Positions 1 through 6,074 of a stretch of DNA of 16,976 nt are shown here, one piece after another. The DNA comes from an uncultured Lachnospiraceae bacterium (lineage in GTDB: Bacteria; Bacillota; Clostridia; Lachnospirales; Lachnospiraceae): assembly GCA_910585065.1 (NCBI GenBank), contig CAJUCG010000043.1, forward strand, positions 1 to 16,976, given 5' to 3'. The number at the start of each line of letters is the position of its first letter. The first letter of the stretch is position 1. Both the position numbers and the translations under genes were made by a program. Below the pieces are notes generated by a model, which saw only the letters and a program-made list of their open reading frames with translations, was not told where the DNA came from and searched no databases.

Positions 1-35
1 GGAAGATTTTCAGTTAACATGGTTACATTGCTCAT
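1..35 (-). CDS. 5' end of an unidentified gene, cut by the window edge
   Basis: Only the first eleven codons are visible: ATG at 35-33, then a peptide reading MSNVTMLTENL. The frame runs open off the left edge. The start is supported by an AGGGG ribosome site at 50-46, ten bases upstream of the ATG, and by a good promoter at 156-184. The fragment is too short to assign a family. It follows the terminator of the transport operon and has its own promoter, so it is a separate transcription unit on the same strand. Its function may relate to the same sugar system, but nothing visible proves that. Confidence 0.6.
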   Translation of the reverse strand, partial: MSNVTMLTENL

Positions 36-85
36 AGTTTTACTACCCCTTTCTTTTTGCTTGGTTTTGTTTTAATATTACATCG

Positions 86-101
86 TAGTGCATTTTCACT
101 A
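86..101 (-). other. Small inverted repeat in the leader of the left-edge gene
   Basis: Five-base arms TAGTG and CACTA flank a six-base loop. The element lies in the predicted untranslated leader between the promoter at 156-184 and the start codon at 35. It could be a weak RNA hairpin or half-sites for a dimeric repressor. The arms are short and the region is AT-rich, so chance is a realistic alternative. Confidence 0.25.
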
Positions 102-110
102 ATTATGTAT

Positions 111-223
111 TATTTATGCACCATTACTTTCTTTCCTGTTTTTGCCTACATCTGCATTATACTATAATTTTTTTAAAATTGCAAGCATTATTTTGCTTTA
201 TTTTGCACTATTTATGCACCATT
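111..223 (-). repeat. Perfect 15-bp direct repeat bracketing the promoter (copies at 111-125 and 209-223)
   Basis: The same 15 bases, AATGGTGCATAAATA read on the minus strand, occur at 223-209 and again at 125-111. The start-to-start distance is 98 bp. One copy is upstream of the -35 element and the other is just downstream of the expected transcription start, so the pair flanks the promoter at 156-184. This layout would suit a regulator that contacts both sites, for example by looping. That function is inference; only the repeat is seen. Confidence 0.6.
156..184 (-). promoter_or_regulatory. Sigma-70/SigA-type promoter for the left-edge gene
   Basis: On the minus strand a -35 element TTGCAA (184-179) is followed by a 17-base spacer and a perfect -10 element TATAAT (161-156). 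The spacer is very AT-rich. Transcription would begin near 149, giving a leader of about 114 bases before the ATG at 35. Both the spacing and the -10 match are ideal; the -35 matches four of six consensus positions. The promoter lies well beyond the operon terminator at 268-298. Confidence 0.75.
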
Positions 224-230
224 TTGCATT
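181..230 (-). promoter_or_regulatory. Helically phased GCA(A/T)AA repeats upstream of the -35: candidate operator or UP/curved DNA
   Basis: On the minus strand TGCAAAAT, TGCATAAA, TGCAAAAT and AGCAAAAT begin their GCA at 227, 217, 206 and 196. A weaker TGCTTGC follows with its GC at 186. The steps are 10, 11, 10 and 10 bases, about one helical turn each, so the repeats lie on one face of the DNA and end at the -35 element. Tandem direct repeats at this spacing fit an activator such as an AraC-family protein. Phased A-tracts can also bend DNA or act as an UP element. The sequence cannot separate these roles. Confidence 0.5.
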
Positions 231-267
231 TGAGATCAAGTAGGAAAAGATTTTCCCCTACGCAAAG

Positions 268-298
268 AAAATCCCCCGCCTTTCTTGCGGGGGATTTT
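268..298 (-). terminator. Strong intrinsic terminator of the transport operon
   Basis: A perfect 12-bp stem pairs bases 268-279 with 287-298 around a seven-base loop. The core is CCCCCGC/GCGGGGG. On the minus strand the stem ends in TTTT and is followed by a CTTT run, giving the U-tract of a Rho-independent terminator. It lies 35 bases beyond the stop codon of the solute-binding lipoprotein at 333. Because A and T runs flank both sides, it could also work in the plus direction, but no plus-strand gene is visible here. Confidence 0.9.
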
Positions 299-332
299 TC
301 TAATACAGTAAAATACAGAGTTCTCATTTTTC

Positions 333-1826
333 TTACTTGCCAAAATTCAAGTCAAGATAATCCTGTACAAGCTGTTTGTACTGCTCCGCTGCCTGTGCTG
401 GAGTCAGTACACTATCTGGGTTCGATGTTACCATGCTCACCCCTGCATTAAGATCCTTAATATTAGCCCAGAGATCGAACCAAGGAGTAGTTTGTGACAT
501 CATCTTGAGGTACCCAAAATTCCTCTCGGTTTCCATCATATCCTCAGCCCACTCCGTATCGTCGCGGTACTCAAGATCGCCGTCATACCAGTTGCAGAAT
601 TCTTTATATACCTGGTATACAAAGTCCGGACGCTCCACACCGGCTGGGATAATATTCCAATTTCCGAGAACTGCGATCTGGCTGTTGGTTTCCTGGTTTC
701 CGCTCGGACCAACCGGCCACGGAACTACTCCTATCTCAAAGCCGACATCGGAGGAGAGATGTCCCTGGTGTACCCAGGTAGCACCGCACCAGAATGCAAC
801 TTTGCCGTCATAATACTCATTATTTACCGCCCACTCCTCCTCATTCCAAGGCTTTGCGGTCTTATCCGTCTGATAGATCTGATACATAAGTTCCAATACC
901 TCAATCGTTGCCGGGGAACTTAACTGTTCCTGTGCGCCCGACGCTACATGGGTGCCGTTCGACATTAACAGATTATTAAACATTGTTGTCCACCAGCCCG
1001 TGTATCCGTACTGATCAGTATTGCCGTCGCCGTCCGTATCCTTTGTTAAGATGCGCAGATATTCTGTAAATTTCTCCCAAGTCCACTGACCCTTATCATA
1101 GAGATCCTGCGGATTGTCAAGACCTGCCTCATTGATTAAGTCCATATTAAAGCCAAGTGGATACGCACCCAGATCAAGTGCGGAACCCTGGAACAGATAA
1201 TGTTTATCCATACCCGGAATATTAAGATAGCGGAACACCACCTGATCGGTAAAGATATCATCATTTGCAGGTGCCATATCCTCAATAGCGGTCGCGTAAT
1301 CGTTCATTACCGCCGGCACACCAAACTGTAAGTCCGCCTGGTAGATATCGCAGTCCGGGGAACCCGCCATAATGGAAGTATTGATGGACTCCATAATTCC
1401 TTCCCAAGTCAAATTGACATACTCAATACGCACATTGTATTTTTCTTCAACGCGGCGCACATTATTTAACATCATCTCCGCGGTCTCAAGGTTAGATACT
1501 TTTGGCTGGTTATAAATATCAGTATGGGTACTATCATAATACTGATCATACCAAGTACCGATGTGGATCGTTCTCGGAGAACCCGGCCATGGCTCAACAG
1601 AACTTACTTCCCCATCGCTTCCGGACGGTGTAGTTTCCCCCGGATTGTCAGTGCCGGATGGATTTTCATTATCTTCCTTTGGTGCGGTAGTCGGATTGCT
1701 TGATGCGGAGGAAGTCGGCGTAGGTGTTCCCTCCTTGTCATCGCCACCGCCACATGCGGTCATGGAAAATGCCATTACGCCCGTAAGTGCGAGCGCGGTT
1801 GCTTTTCTGATTTTGCTGTTAAACAT
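333..1826 (-). CDS. Extracellular sugar-binding lipoprotein of an ABC importer (family 1 type)
   Basis: This is a solute-binding protein that would capture a carbohydrate outside the membrane and hand it to a permease pair. Residues 1-24 form a lipoprotein signal ending in the lipobox SMTAC, so Cys25 is the likely lipidated residue. A Thr/Ser/Pro/Gly/Glu-rich linker (about 26-84) holds the binding domain off the membrane. The rest (about 85-497) has the length and Trp-rich character of large clostridial sugar-binding proteins. DTDGDGNTDQYG near residue 262 resembles the Asp-rich calcium loop seen in such proteins. The ATG is preceded by GGAGG six bases upstream. It is the last gene before the terminator at 268-298 and, by position, most likely serves the permeases at 4177-6074. 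The ligand cannot be read from sequence; GH26 in the operon suggests a mannose-containing oligosaccharide. Confidence 0.9.
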   Translation of the reverse strand: MFNSKIRKATALALTGVMAFSMTACGGGDDKEGTPTPTSSASSNPTTAPKEDNENPSGTDNPGETTPSGSDGEVSSVEPWPGSPRTIHIGTWYDQYYDSTHTDIYNQPKVSNLETAEMMLNNVRRVEEKYNVRIEYVNLTWEGIMESINTSIMAGSPDCDIYQADLQFGVPAVMNDYATAIEDMAPANDDIFTDQVVFRYLNIPGMDKHYLFQGSALDLGAYPLGFNMDLINEAGLDNPQDLYDKGQWTWEKFTEYLRILTKDTDGDGNTDQYGYTGWWTTMFNNLLMSNGTHVASGAQEQLSSPATIEVLELMYQIYQTDKTAKPWNEEEWAVNNEYYDGKVAFWCGATWVHQGHLSSDVGFEIGVVPWPVGPSGNQETNSQIAVLGNWNIIPAGVERPDFVYQVYKEFCNWYDGDLEYRDDTEWAEDMMETERNFGYLKMMSQTTPWFDLWANIKDLNAGVSMVTSNPDSVLTPAQAAEQYKQLVQDYLDLNFGK

Positions 1827-1879
1827 AATTTACCTCCAATTCTGCATTTAAACTTAATGCGGTGTAAAAATTGCCTTTG

Positions 1880-1906
1880 GCGCGGCAGATAAATTATCCG
1901 CCGCGC
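1880..1906 (-). other. Long intercistronic hairpin before the solute-binding lipoprotein gene
   Basis: Thirteen bases on each side can pair (GCGCGGCGGATAA with TTATCTGCCGCGC on the minus strand, one G-U pair), with a tiny AT loop. It sits in the 119-base gap between the stop at 1946 and the start at 1826. A run of five Ts follows only after nine unpaired bases, so it is a poor classical terminator. It may act as a partial attenuator or as an RNA-stability or processing hairpin that sets the level of the binding protein relative to upstream genes. Confidence 0.6.
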
Positions 1907-1945
1907 TTAATGTTTTGGCTGCTTCGCATTCTTATATCCTGTGCA

Positions 1946-4060
1946 TTACTCTGCTAATTTCGCGATGCCGATCCCGTAGATCTCCCACTCTTCGCTTGAC
2001 TCTACCTGAAGTCCTGCCATGGTTGAGAAATCCTCCGTGCCAAGTGCCTCTACAATCTGATCATAAGTAATCTGCATAATACATTTTTTCGGGTCCATGC
2101 GGGAGGTACCGTTATTCCCATCGCCAATGCGCGACCAATCATAAGGTGCTTCGCCAGCAACTGGATTTGCTACAAGCCAGTAATTTGCTCCATTTTCCTT
2201 GTAGTACACATTGACAACCGTGCCAGGAACTAAAAGCGTATAGTCAAATGTACCGCCATCGGCAACTCTTGTCACGCCATCCTGCGCCCAGCCAGCTGCT
2301 TTTACTGCAGAATTTTCAATCATCACCTCATCCGTAAATTTCAGTGCTTCCGGCGCGTACTCGCCGATGGTCACTTTGAAGACTTCCCATGCCTGATCGG
2401 ACTCGCACTGTAATTTTGACATAGCGGAGAAATCCTCCGTGCCAAGTGCTGCGACAATCTGATCATAAGTAAACTGAACCTGATTACGGTCGTCATTTAC
2501 TGCTCCCATACTCTTTACTTCCGCTGTCTCATCGTAAGCGATTCTCGTCCAGCCATAAGGCGCGCCCATATCTGCGATGGAATCCGCAACCAGCCACAGG
2601 GAACCCTCGGACTTATAGTCAACTGTAATCACACAGCCCGGTTTTAAAAGGCTTACATCGAAGCTTCCTCCCGCTGCAACGGTATCCACGCCAGCCTGTG
2701 CCCAGCCGTCGCCCTTTACTGCAAAGCCTGATACTTCTGTGTTGTTAATGGTAGCAGGAAGAACTTTCTTCTCCTCGCCCACGGTTACTTTTGTAATCGG
2801 AAGCTCAAAGCCATAGTCTGCAATACCAAGGAATTTCACATACTTAAACCAGTCTTCACCAAGGTAGGAGGCAACAGTATCGTAACTGATCTGAGCTGTA
2901 GTATAGGAATCATTCATCGGCAGCTTATAGATATTAAACGTCGTTGTTGTTTTGCCTTCCTCATTTGTTTCAATGCTTAGATCAGCAACATCCTGCTCAT
3001 TAAATGCCTCCCAGTTCGGGGCACCAATCTCGGAACCCTCCACTTCATAATACTGACCAACCAATTTGATATATTTCTGCCAATCTTCAAGTTTGCTGAA
3101 ATCAGCATTCATATAGATGGTCATAATCTGTCCAGGACCAAAGACGGAGGCATCCACCACATTGGCATCCGTCTGCGCCGGATCAGTTGAAATTCCGTTT
3201 GCAGGCCACCAGCCACCAGGATTCGTTCCCGCCATGCCAGGGATCTCAACCTCGTTCTTTACTGGTACAAGATTGCTCCAATCCTCATCCGCAAATCCAT
3301 CCGGCGCATTAAATTCTGCGGCAGTGTTGAGGGCGATCGCATTGCCGGACGCATCTTTCAATACAATATTATCAATATATACCTTGTTTGTCGCGCTTGT
3401 TGGCTCAATCGCATTATCCGTTTCTTTGGAGATAATAATAATATTTTTTGCCCCTGCGACAAAACTCTCATCTTCATTTAATGTAACAGAAGTTCTCTTA
3501 GGATTCTTTACTGCCATATACACCGACCATGGTGCGGTCTTTTCGGCATTGTCCGCGCCGACATAGTAATAAACAAAGCCGGAAGCCGCATAGAAGGTAT
3601 CTGACGGCGAGGCGAGTCCTATATCAAATTCAATGCTGCGCACACTCTCAATCGCATCTCCTGCAAGACTGGAAATATCGAGTGCGATATACGGGAATTT
3701 CGCCGTGTCCGATGCAACCGCCTGAAGCATTTTGGAACCGGCAAAATCCACAACGGAAAGTTCAGTTTCCGCGCTGGTGACAAGGGATTCTTTCACTGCG
3801 GCAAAACTCATATTGCCATCCTCAAAATCCACCACTTTGCCCACCTCAAAGGATGGCGCGCTGGTCGCTGCCGGTGCGTTAGTTGGCTCCGGTGCTTCCG
3901 TCTTGGTTGGTTCCGGTGTACTTGGCACCGGTGTCGCAGCTTTGGTTGGCTCCGGTGTGGTTGGAATCGGCGTTGGATCTGGCTTCTTTTCGTCCCCGCA
4001 GCCGGTGATCATCACCGCCATTACCATGCTGGCTGCAATCCATCTTTTTTTCTTAAACAT
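1946..4060 (-). CDS. Surface lipoprotein with a carbohydrate-binding-like module and tandem C-terminal repeats
   Basis: No known enzyme family is recognised. Residues 1-20 are a lipoprotein signal ending at ITGC, so Cys21 is the likely lipid-anchored residue. Residues 27-70 form a Thr/Pro/Glu linker with repeated TPEPTK-like units. About 71-255 starts VVDFEDG and ends VYIDNIVLKDASGN, as in jelly-roll carbohydrate-binding modules. Three units of 115-140 residues follow: a divergent one (about 283-423) and two close copies (about 451-565 and 590-704). The two close copies share GWAQ.GV, WLVA, APY.W.RI, TYDQIV.ALGTEDFS and E.WE. There is no obvious catalytic motif. The ATG has an AAGGAGGAG ribosome site. 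The gene lies between a permease pair and a solute-binding lipoprotein, so capture or presentation of a polysaccharide at the cell surface is a reasonable inference. Confidence 0.85.
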   Translation of the reverse strand: MFKKKRWIAASMVMAVMITGCGDEKKPDPTPIPTTPEPTKAATPVPSTPEPTKTEAPEPTNAPAATSAPSFEVGKVVDFEDGNMSFAAVKESLVTSAETELSVVDFAGSKMLQAVASDTAKFPYIALDISSLAGDAIESVRSIEFDIGLASPSDTFYAASGFVYYYVGADNAEKTAPWSVYMAVKNPKRTSVTLNEDESFVAGAKNIIIISKETDNAIEPTSATNKVYIDNIVLKDASGNAIALNTAAEFNAPDGFADEDWSNLVPVKNEVEIPGMAGTNPGGWWPANGISTDPAQTDANVVDASVFGPGQIMTIYMNADFSKLEDWQKYIKLVGQYYEVEGSEIGAPNWEAFNEQDVADLSIETNEEGKTTTTFNIYKLPMNDSYTTAQISYDTVASYLGEDWFKYVKFLGIADYGFELPITKVTVGEEKKVLPATINNTEVSGFAVKGDGWAQAGVDTVAAGGSFDVSLLKPGCVITVDYKSEGSLWLVADSIADMGAPYGWTRIAYDETAEVKSMGAVNDDRNQVQFTYDQIVAALGTEDFSAMSKLQCESDQAWEVFKVTIGEYAPEALKFTDEVMIENSAVKAAGWAQDGVTRVADGGTFDYTLLVPGTVVNVYYKENGANYWLVANPVAGEAPYDWSRIGDGNNGTSRMDPKKCIMQITYDQIVEALGTEDFSTMAGLQVESSEEWEIYGIGIAKLAE
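2007..2715 (-). repeat. DNA-level duplication encoding the last two lipoprotein repeats
   Basis: The two C-terminal units of the lipoprotein remain similar at the nucleotide level. GAGAAATCCTCCGTGCCAAG occurs on the plus strand near 2025 and again near 2427. Each copy is followed shortly by ACAATCTGATCATAAGTAA (2052-2070 and 2454-2472). The unit offset is about 402 bases, equal to 134 codons. This keeps the frame and suggests duplication inside the gene, with the first of the three repeats being older and more diverged. Confidence 0.7.
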
Positions 4061-4084
4061 ACTTCTCCTCCTTAACTTGAAAAT

Positions 4085-4113
4085 ATATTATTTCCATTAC
4101 AGCATTTCTGCAA
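4085..4113 (-). promoter_or_regulatory. Possible weak internal promoter before the repeat lipoprotein gene
   Basis: On the minus strand TTGCAG (4113-4108) and TAATAT (4090-4085) are separated by exactly 17 bases, and the start codon at 4060 lies 24 bases further on. The matches to consensus are only partial (three of six and four of six), and the gap is AT-rich, so this may be chance. If real, it would give the two surface lipoprotein genes extra expression independent of the upstream operon. Confidence 0.3.
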
Positions 4114-4144
4114 TAACAGAAGTACTGCCACTTAGAGCAGGCTG

Positions 4145-4169
4145 CCGCAGACGGAATTTCCGCCTGCGG
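4145..4169 (-). other. Intercistronic hairpin just after the second permease pair
   Basis: Twelve-base arms (CCGCAGGCGGAA and TTCCGTCTGCGG on the minus strand, one G-U pair) form a stable stem with a very small AT loop. It begins seven bases after the permease stop codon at 4177. No U-tract follows, so it is unlikely to be an efficient terminator. It may protect the upstream mRNA or mark a processing point. A similar hairpin precedes the next gene at 1880-1906. Confidence 0.55.
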
Positions 4170-4176
4170 TAAGCAA

Positions 4177-5139
4177 CTAACCTACAATACCACTTCGCTC
4201 CACGCCCTCGATAAATTTCCTCTGCAAAAGAACATAGATGAAAAGTACCGGAATAATCAACAGGATAACCCCCGCATAAGTGTAGAGCTGCAGGATCGTC
4301 GGGTCATTTATCTCATAGGAGTTAGAGATTGTCTGCGAGAGCGCGCCAATCTTTTTGCTTAGTAAAATATTCGCGCTGATTGTAAACATTCTGGCGTAAA
4401 ATGAATCGTTATACTGCCATACCAGCGAGAAAATCGATACAGTGATTACCGACGGCATCGCATTTACTAACATGATTCGGGAATAGGTGTAGAACATTCC
4501 TGCCCCATCCACAAATGCTGCCTCCTCAATCTCCTTTGGAAGTCCCCGGAAGAACTGATTAAAAATATAAATGTAGAGTCCGGAGCGCAGACCGCAGGCA
4601 AACGCTGTCATAATATACATTGGAATCGGCGTTGAGAGCAGATTTCCAAATGGCCCGAAATTGCGGAATGTCATGTAGAGCGGAACCATAATGGTATTCA
4701 TCGGAAGCACGATCATAATGACAACACAGCCAAACAAAACTTTCTTTAACGGAAAATCAAACCGTGCAAAACCATAGCCGACTAACGAACACATAATCAG
4801 CTGTATTGCCATCAGCGTCAGATCATAAAGAATTGTTTTGAAAAGCCCCTTCCAGTAATCCATAACTGCGAGCGATGTCGAGTAGCGCTCTAGGGTTCCT
4901 TCCGCTGGAAAGAGGTATACCATTGGATTATACACATCGCTGTCCGTAAAGAAAGAACTGCTTAACATACCGATCAGCGGACTTAAGATCATATAGCTGA
5001 TCCCAATTAACACTACTGCCTTGAAAAGGCCGAGAATAACTTTTTTTGAAATCCGGACGGCTTTTCGTCTGTCATTCGCAAACTGCTTATCTTCTTTCAT
5101 CGATTGAAATTTTGCTTTGTAATTCTGCGCAAGCTGCAT
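4177..5139 (-). CDS. Sugar ABC importer permease, inner subunit of the second pair (MalG/LplC type)
   Basis: This is an integral membrane permease of the binding-protein-dependent type. It forms half of a channel that moves a carbohydrate into the cytoplasm. A basic N-terminus precedes the first membrane segment (about 36-58), and about six segments are visible in the 320 residues. The cytoplasmic EAA loop near residues 200-226 reads IEEAAFVDGAGMFYTYSR and ends NAMP; it is the docking site for the ATPase. The C-terminus FIEGVERSGIVG has the usual F.EG....G form of this subunit. The ATG is preceded by AGGAGG eight bases upstream. Its partner ends 17 bases before it. No ATPase gene is present in the window, so a shared MsmK-like ATPase is expected, by analogy with other Firmicute sugar importers. 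Confidence 0.93.
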   Translation of the reverse strand: MQLAQNYKAKFQSMKEDKQFANDRRKAVRISKKVILGLFKAVVLIGISYMILSPLIGMLSSSFFTDSDVYNPMVYLFPAEGTLERYSTSLAVMDYWKGLFKTILYDLTLMAIQLIMCSLVGYGFARFDFPLKKVLFGCVVIMIVLPMNTIMVPLYMTFRNFGPFGNLLSTPIPMYIMTAFACGLRSGLYIYIFNQFFRGLPKEIEEAAFVDGAGMFYTYSRIMLVNAMPSVITVSIFSLVWQYNDSFYARMFTISANILLSKKIGALSQTISNSYEINDPTILQLYTYAGVILLIIPVLFIYVLLQRKFIEGVERSGIVG

Positions 5140-5156
5140 AGTATTCTCCTCCTTTC

Positions 5157-6074
5157 CTAGTTATAGTAGAACGTCCGCTTCTGAATCAAGCCGCAGACAA
5201 TTCCAAGTATCAAACAGATAAGTACGGTAGTAGTCAAGCTCATCGCGGAGCTAAGCCCCCAGATCTGATCAGTGTACGCTGTCTCATACGCCATATCAAC
5301 AATCTGACTGTTTGTAAATGAATCGACCACCGTATACACAATATTTGTGATAATATGCGGCAGTACCATCGGAAATGTAACTTTCCAAAATGTTTCGTAC
5401 CCAGTCGCCCCCTCGATCTTTGCCACTTCATAGAGAGAAGATGGAATTGACTGCAATGCCGCGATAAAAATAACGATCTGTACACCGGATGCAGAAATAA
5501 TATCATTTAGCCGCCCGATTGCCCCGACAACGTAATCGAGCAGGGAATCTGGAAGCGCGAGCTCCTTAAACAGGCTTAGATAGTACTCGATATTTACGCC
5601 GCCGGATGTGGATTCGGAGATTGCTGCGGATGTCGCGGACACACCGCCCATCATCGCGCTTCTCGCCATCTCGATCGCGGAGACAATCGCATCCGCATTC
5701 ATAATTACCGGGATAAAGAAGATGGCACGCACCAGTGTTCTCCCGGTAAATTTCTTGTTCAGAAGCAATGCCATAAACAAGCTGAAGAACACGATAAGCG
5801 GCACGTCAATCAAAATATCTTGCAGGGAAGTTACAAGCGTCTGGGAGAAACGTGGATGCTTTGTAAATTCATATACAAAATTTTCCAATCCCAAAAATTT
5901 TGTCGTGTAACCGCCGACACCAGGATTTACATTGACCTCGGAGAGGGCGAACTGGATTGTCATAATAAAGCTGCGCACATAGAATGCGAGGAAACCGACA
6001 ATCCACGGGGAGATAAAGAGCAGTCCGACCACCGCGCGCTTTCCCGTCAAGGTCATTCCCTTTTTCTTTTTCAT
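5157..6074 (-). CDS. Sugar ABC importer permease, outer subunit of the second pair (MalF/LplB type)
   Basis: This is a membrane permease that pairs with the product of 4177-5139. The protein starts with basic residues and a first membrane segment at about 13-35. It has a conserved YEVAKIEGATGYETFWKVTF loop, closed by PMVLP, near residues 213-237; this is the ATPase-contacting EAA motif. A segment of about 60 residues between the central membrane spans (about 130-190, rich in Ala, Ser, Gly and Met, then IEYYLSLFKELALPDSLLDY) is longer than in simple relatives and may be an external loop. The ATG overlaps the stop codon of the upstream DUF5696 gene (ATGA), with a G-rich ribosome site about nine bases before it. 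That indicates translational coupling between DUF5696 and this importer. Confidence 0.92.
   Translation of the reverse strand: MKKKKGMTLTGKRAVVGLLFISPWIVGFLAFYVRSFIMTIQFALSEVNVNPGVGGYTTKFLGLENFVYEFTKHPRFSQTLVTSLQDILIDVPLIVFFSLFMALLLNKKFTGRTLVRAIFFIPVIMNADAIVSAIEMARSAMMGGVSATSAAISESTSGGVNIEYYLSLFKELALPDSLLDYVVGAIGRLNDIISASGVQIVIFIAALQSIPSSLYEVAKIEGATGYETFWKVTFPMVLPHIITNIVYTVVDSFTNSQIVDMAYETAYTDQIWGLSSAMSLTTTVLICLILGIVCGLIQKRTFYYN

Noticed and set aside
116..451. Plus-strand open frame running across the terminator into the 3' end of the binding lipoprotein
   Set aside because: Its sequence is low-complexity translation of AT-rich leader DNA, with no ribosome site. It crosses a strong terminator hairpin.
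333..1826. Dockerin or cellulosome attachment suggested by the DTDGDG motif near residue 262
   Set aside because: The motif occurs once, inside a binding-protein domain, and lacks the paired repeat of a dockerin. A single calcium loop of this kind is common in large clostridial sugar-binding proteins.
1866..1906. Full intrinsic terminator between the last two genes
   Set aside because: The stem is strong, but the T-run starts nine bases after it, and the downstream gene has a good ribosome site and no clear promoter, so complete termination here is unlikely.
3117..4172. Several plus-strand open frames opposite the repeat lipoprotein
   Set aside because: They mirror the Thr/Pro/Glu linker and modules of the real gene in antisense (for example a Val/Gly/Ser-rich stretch opposite the linker), with no ribosome sites or recognisable domains.
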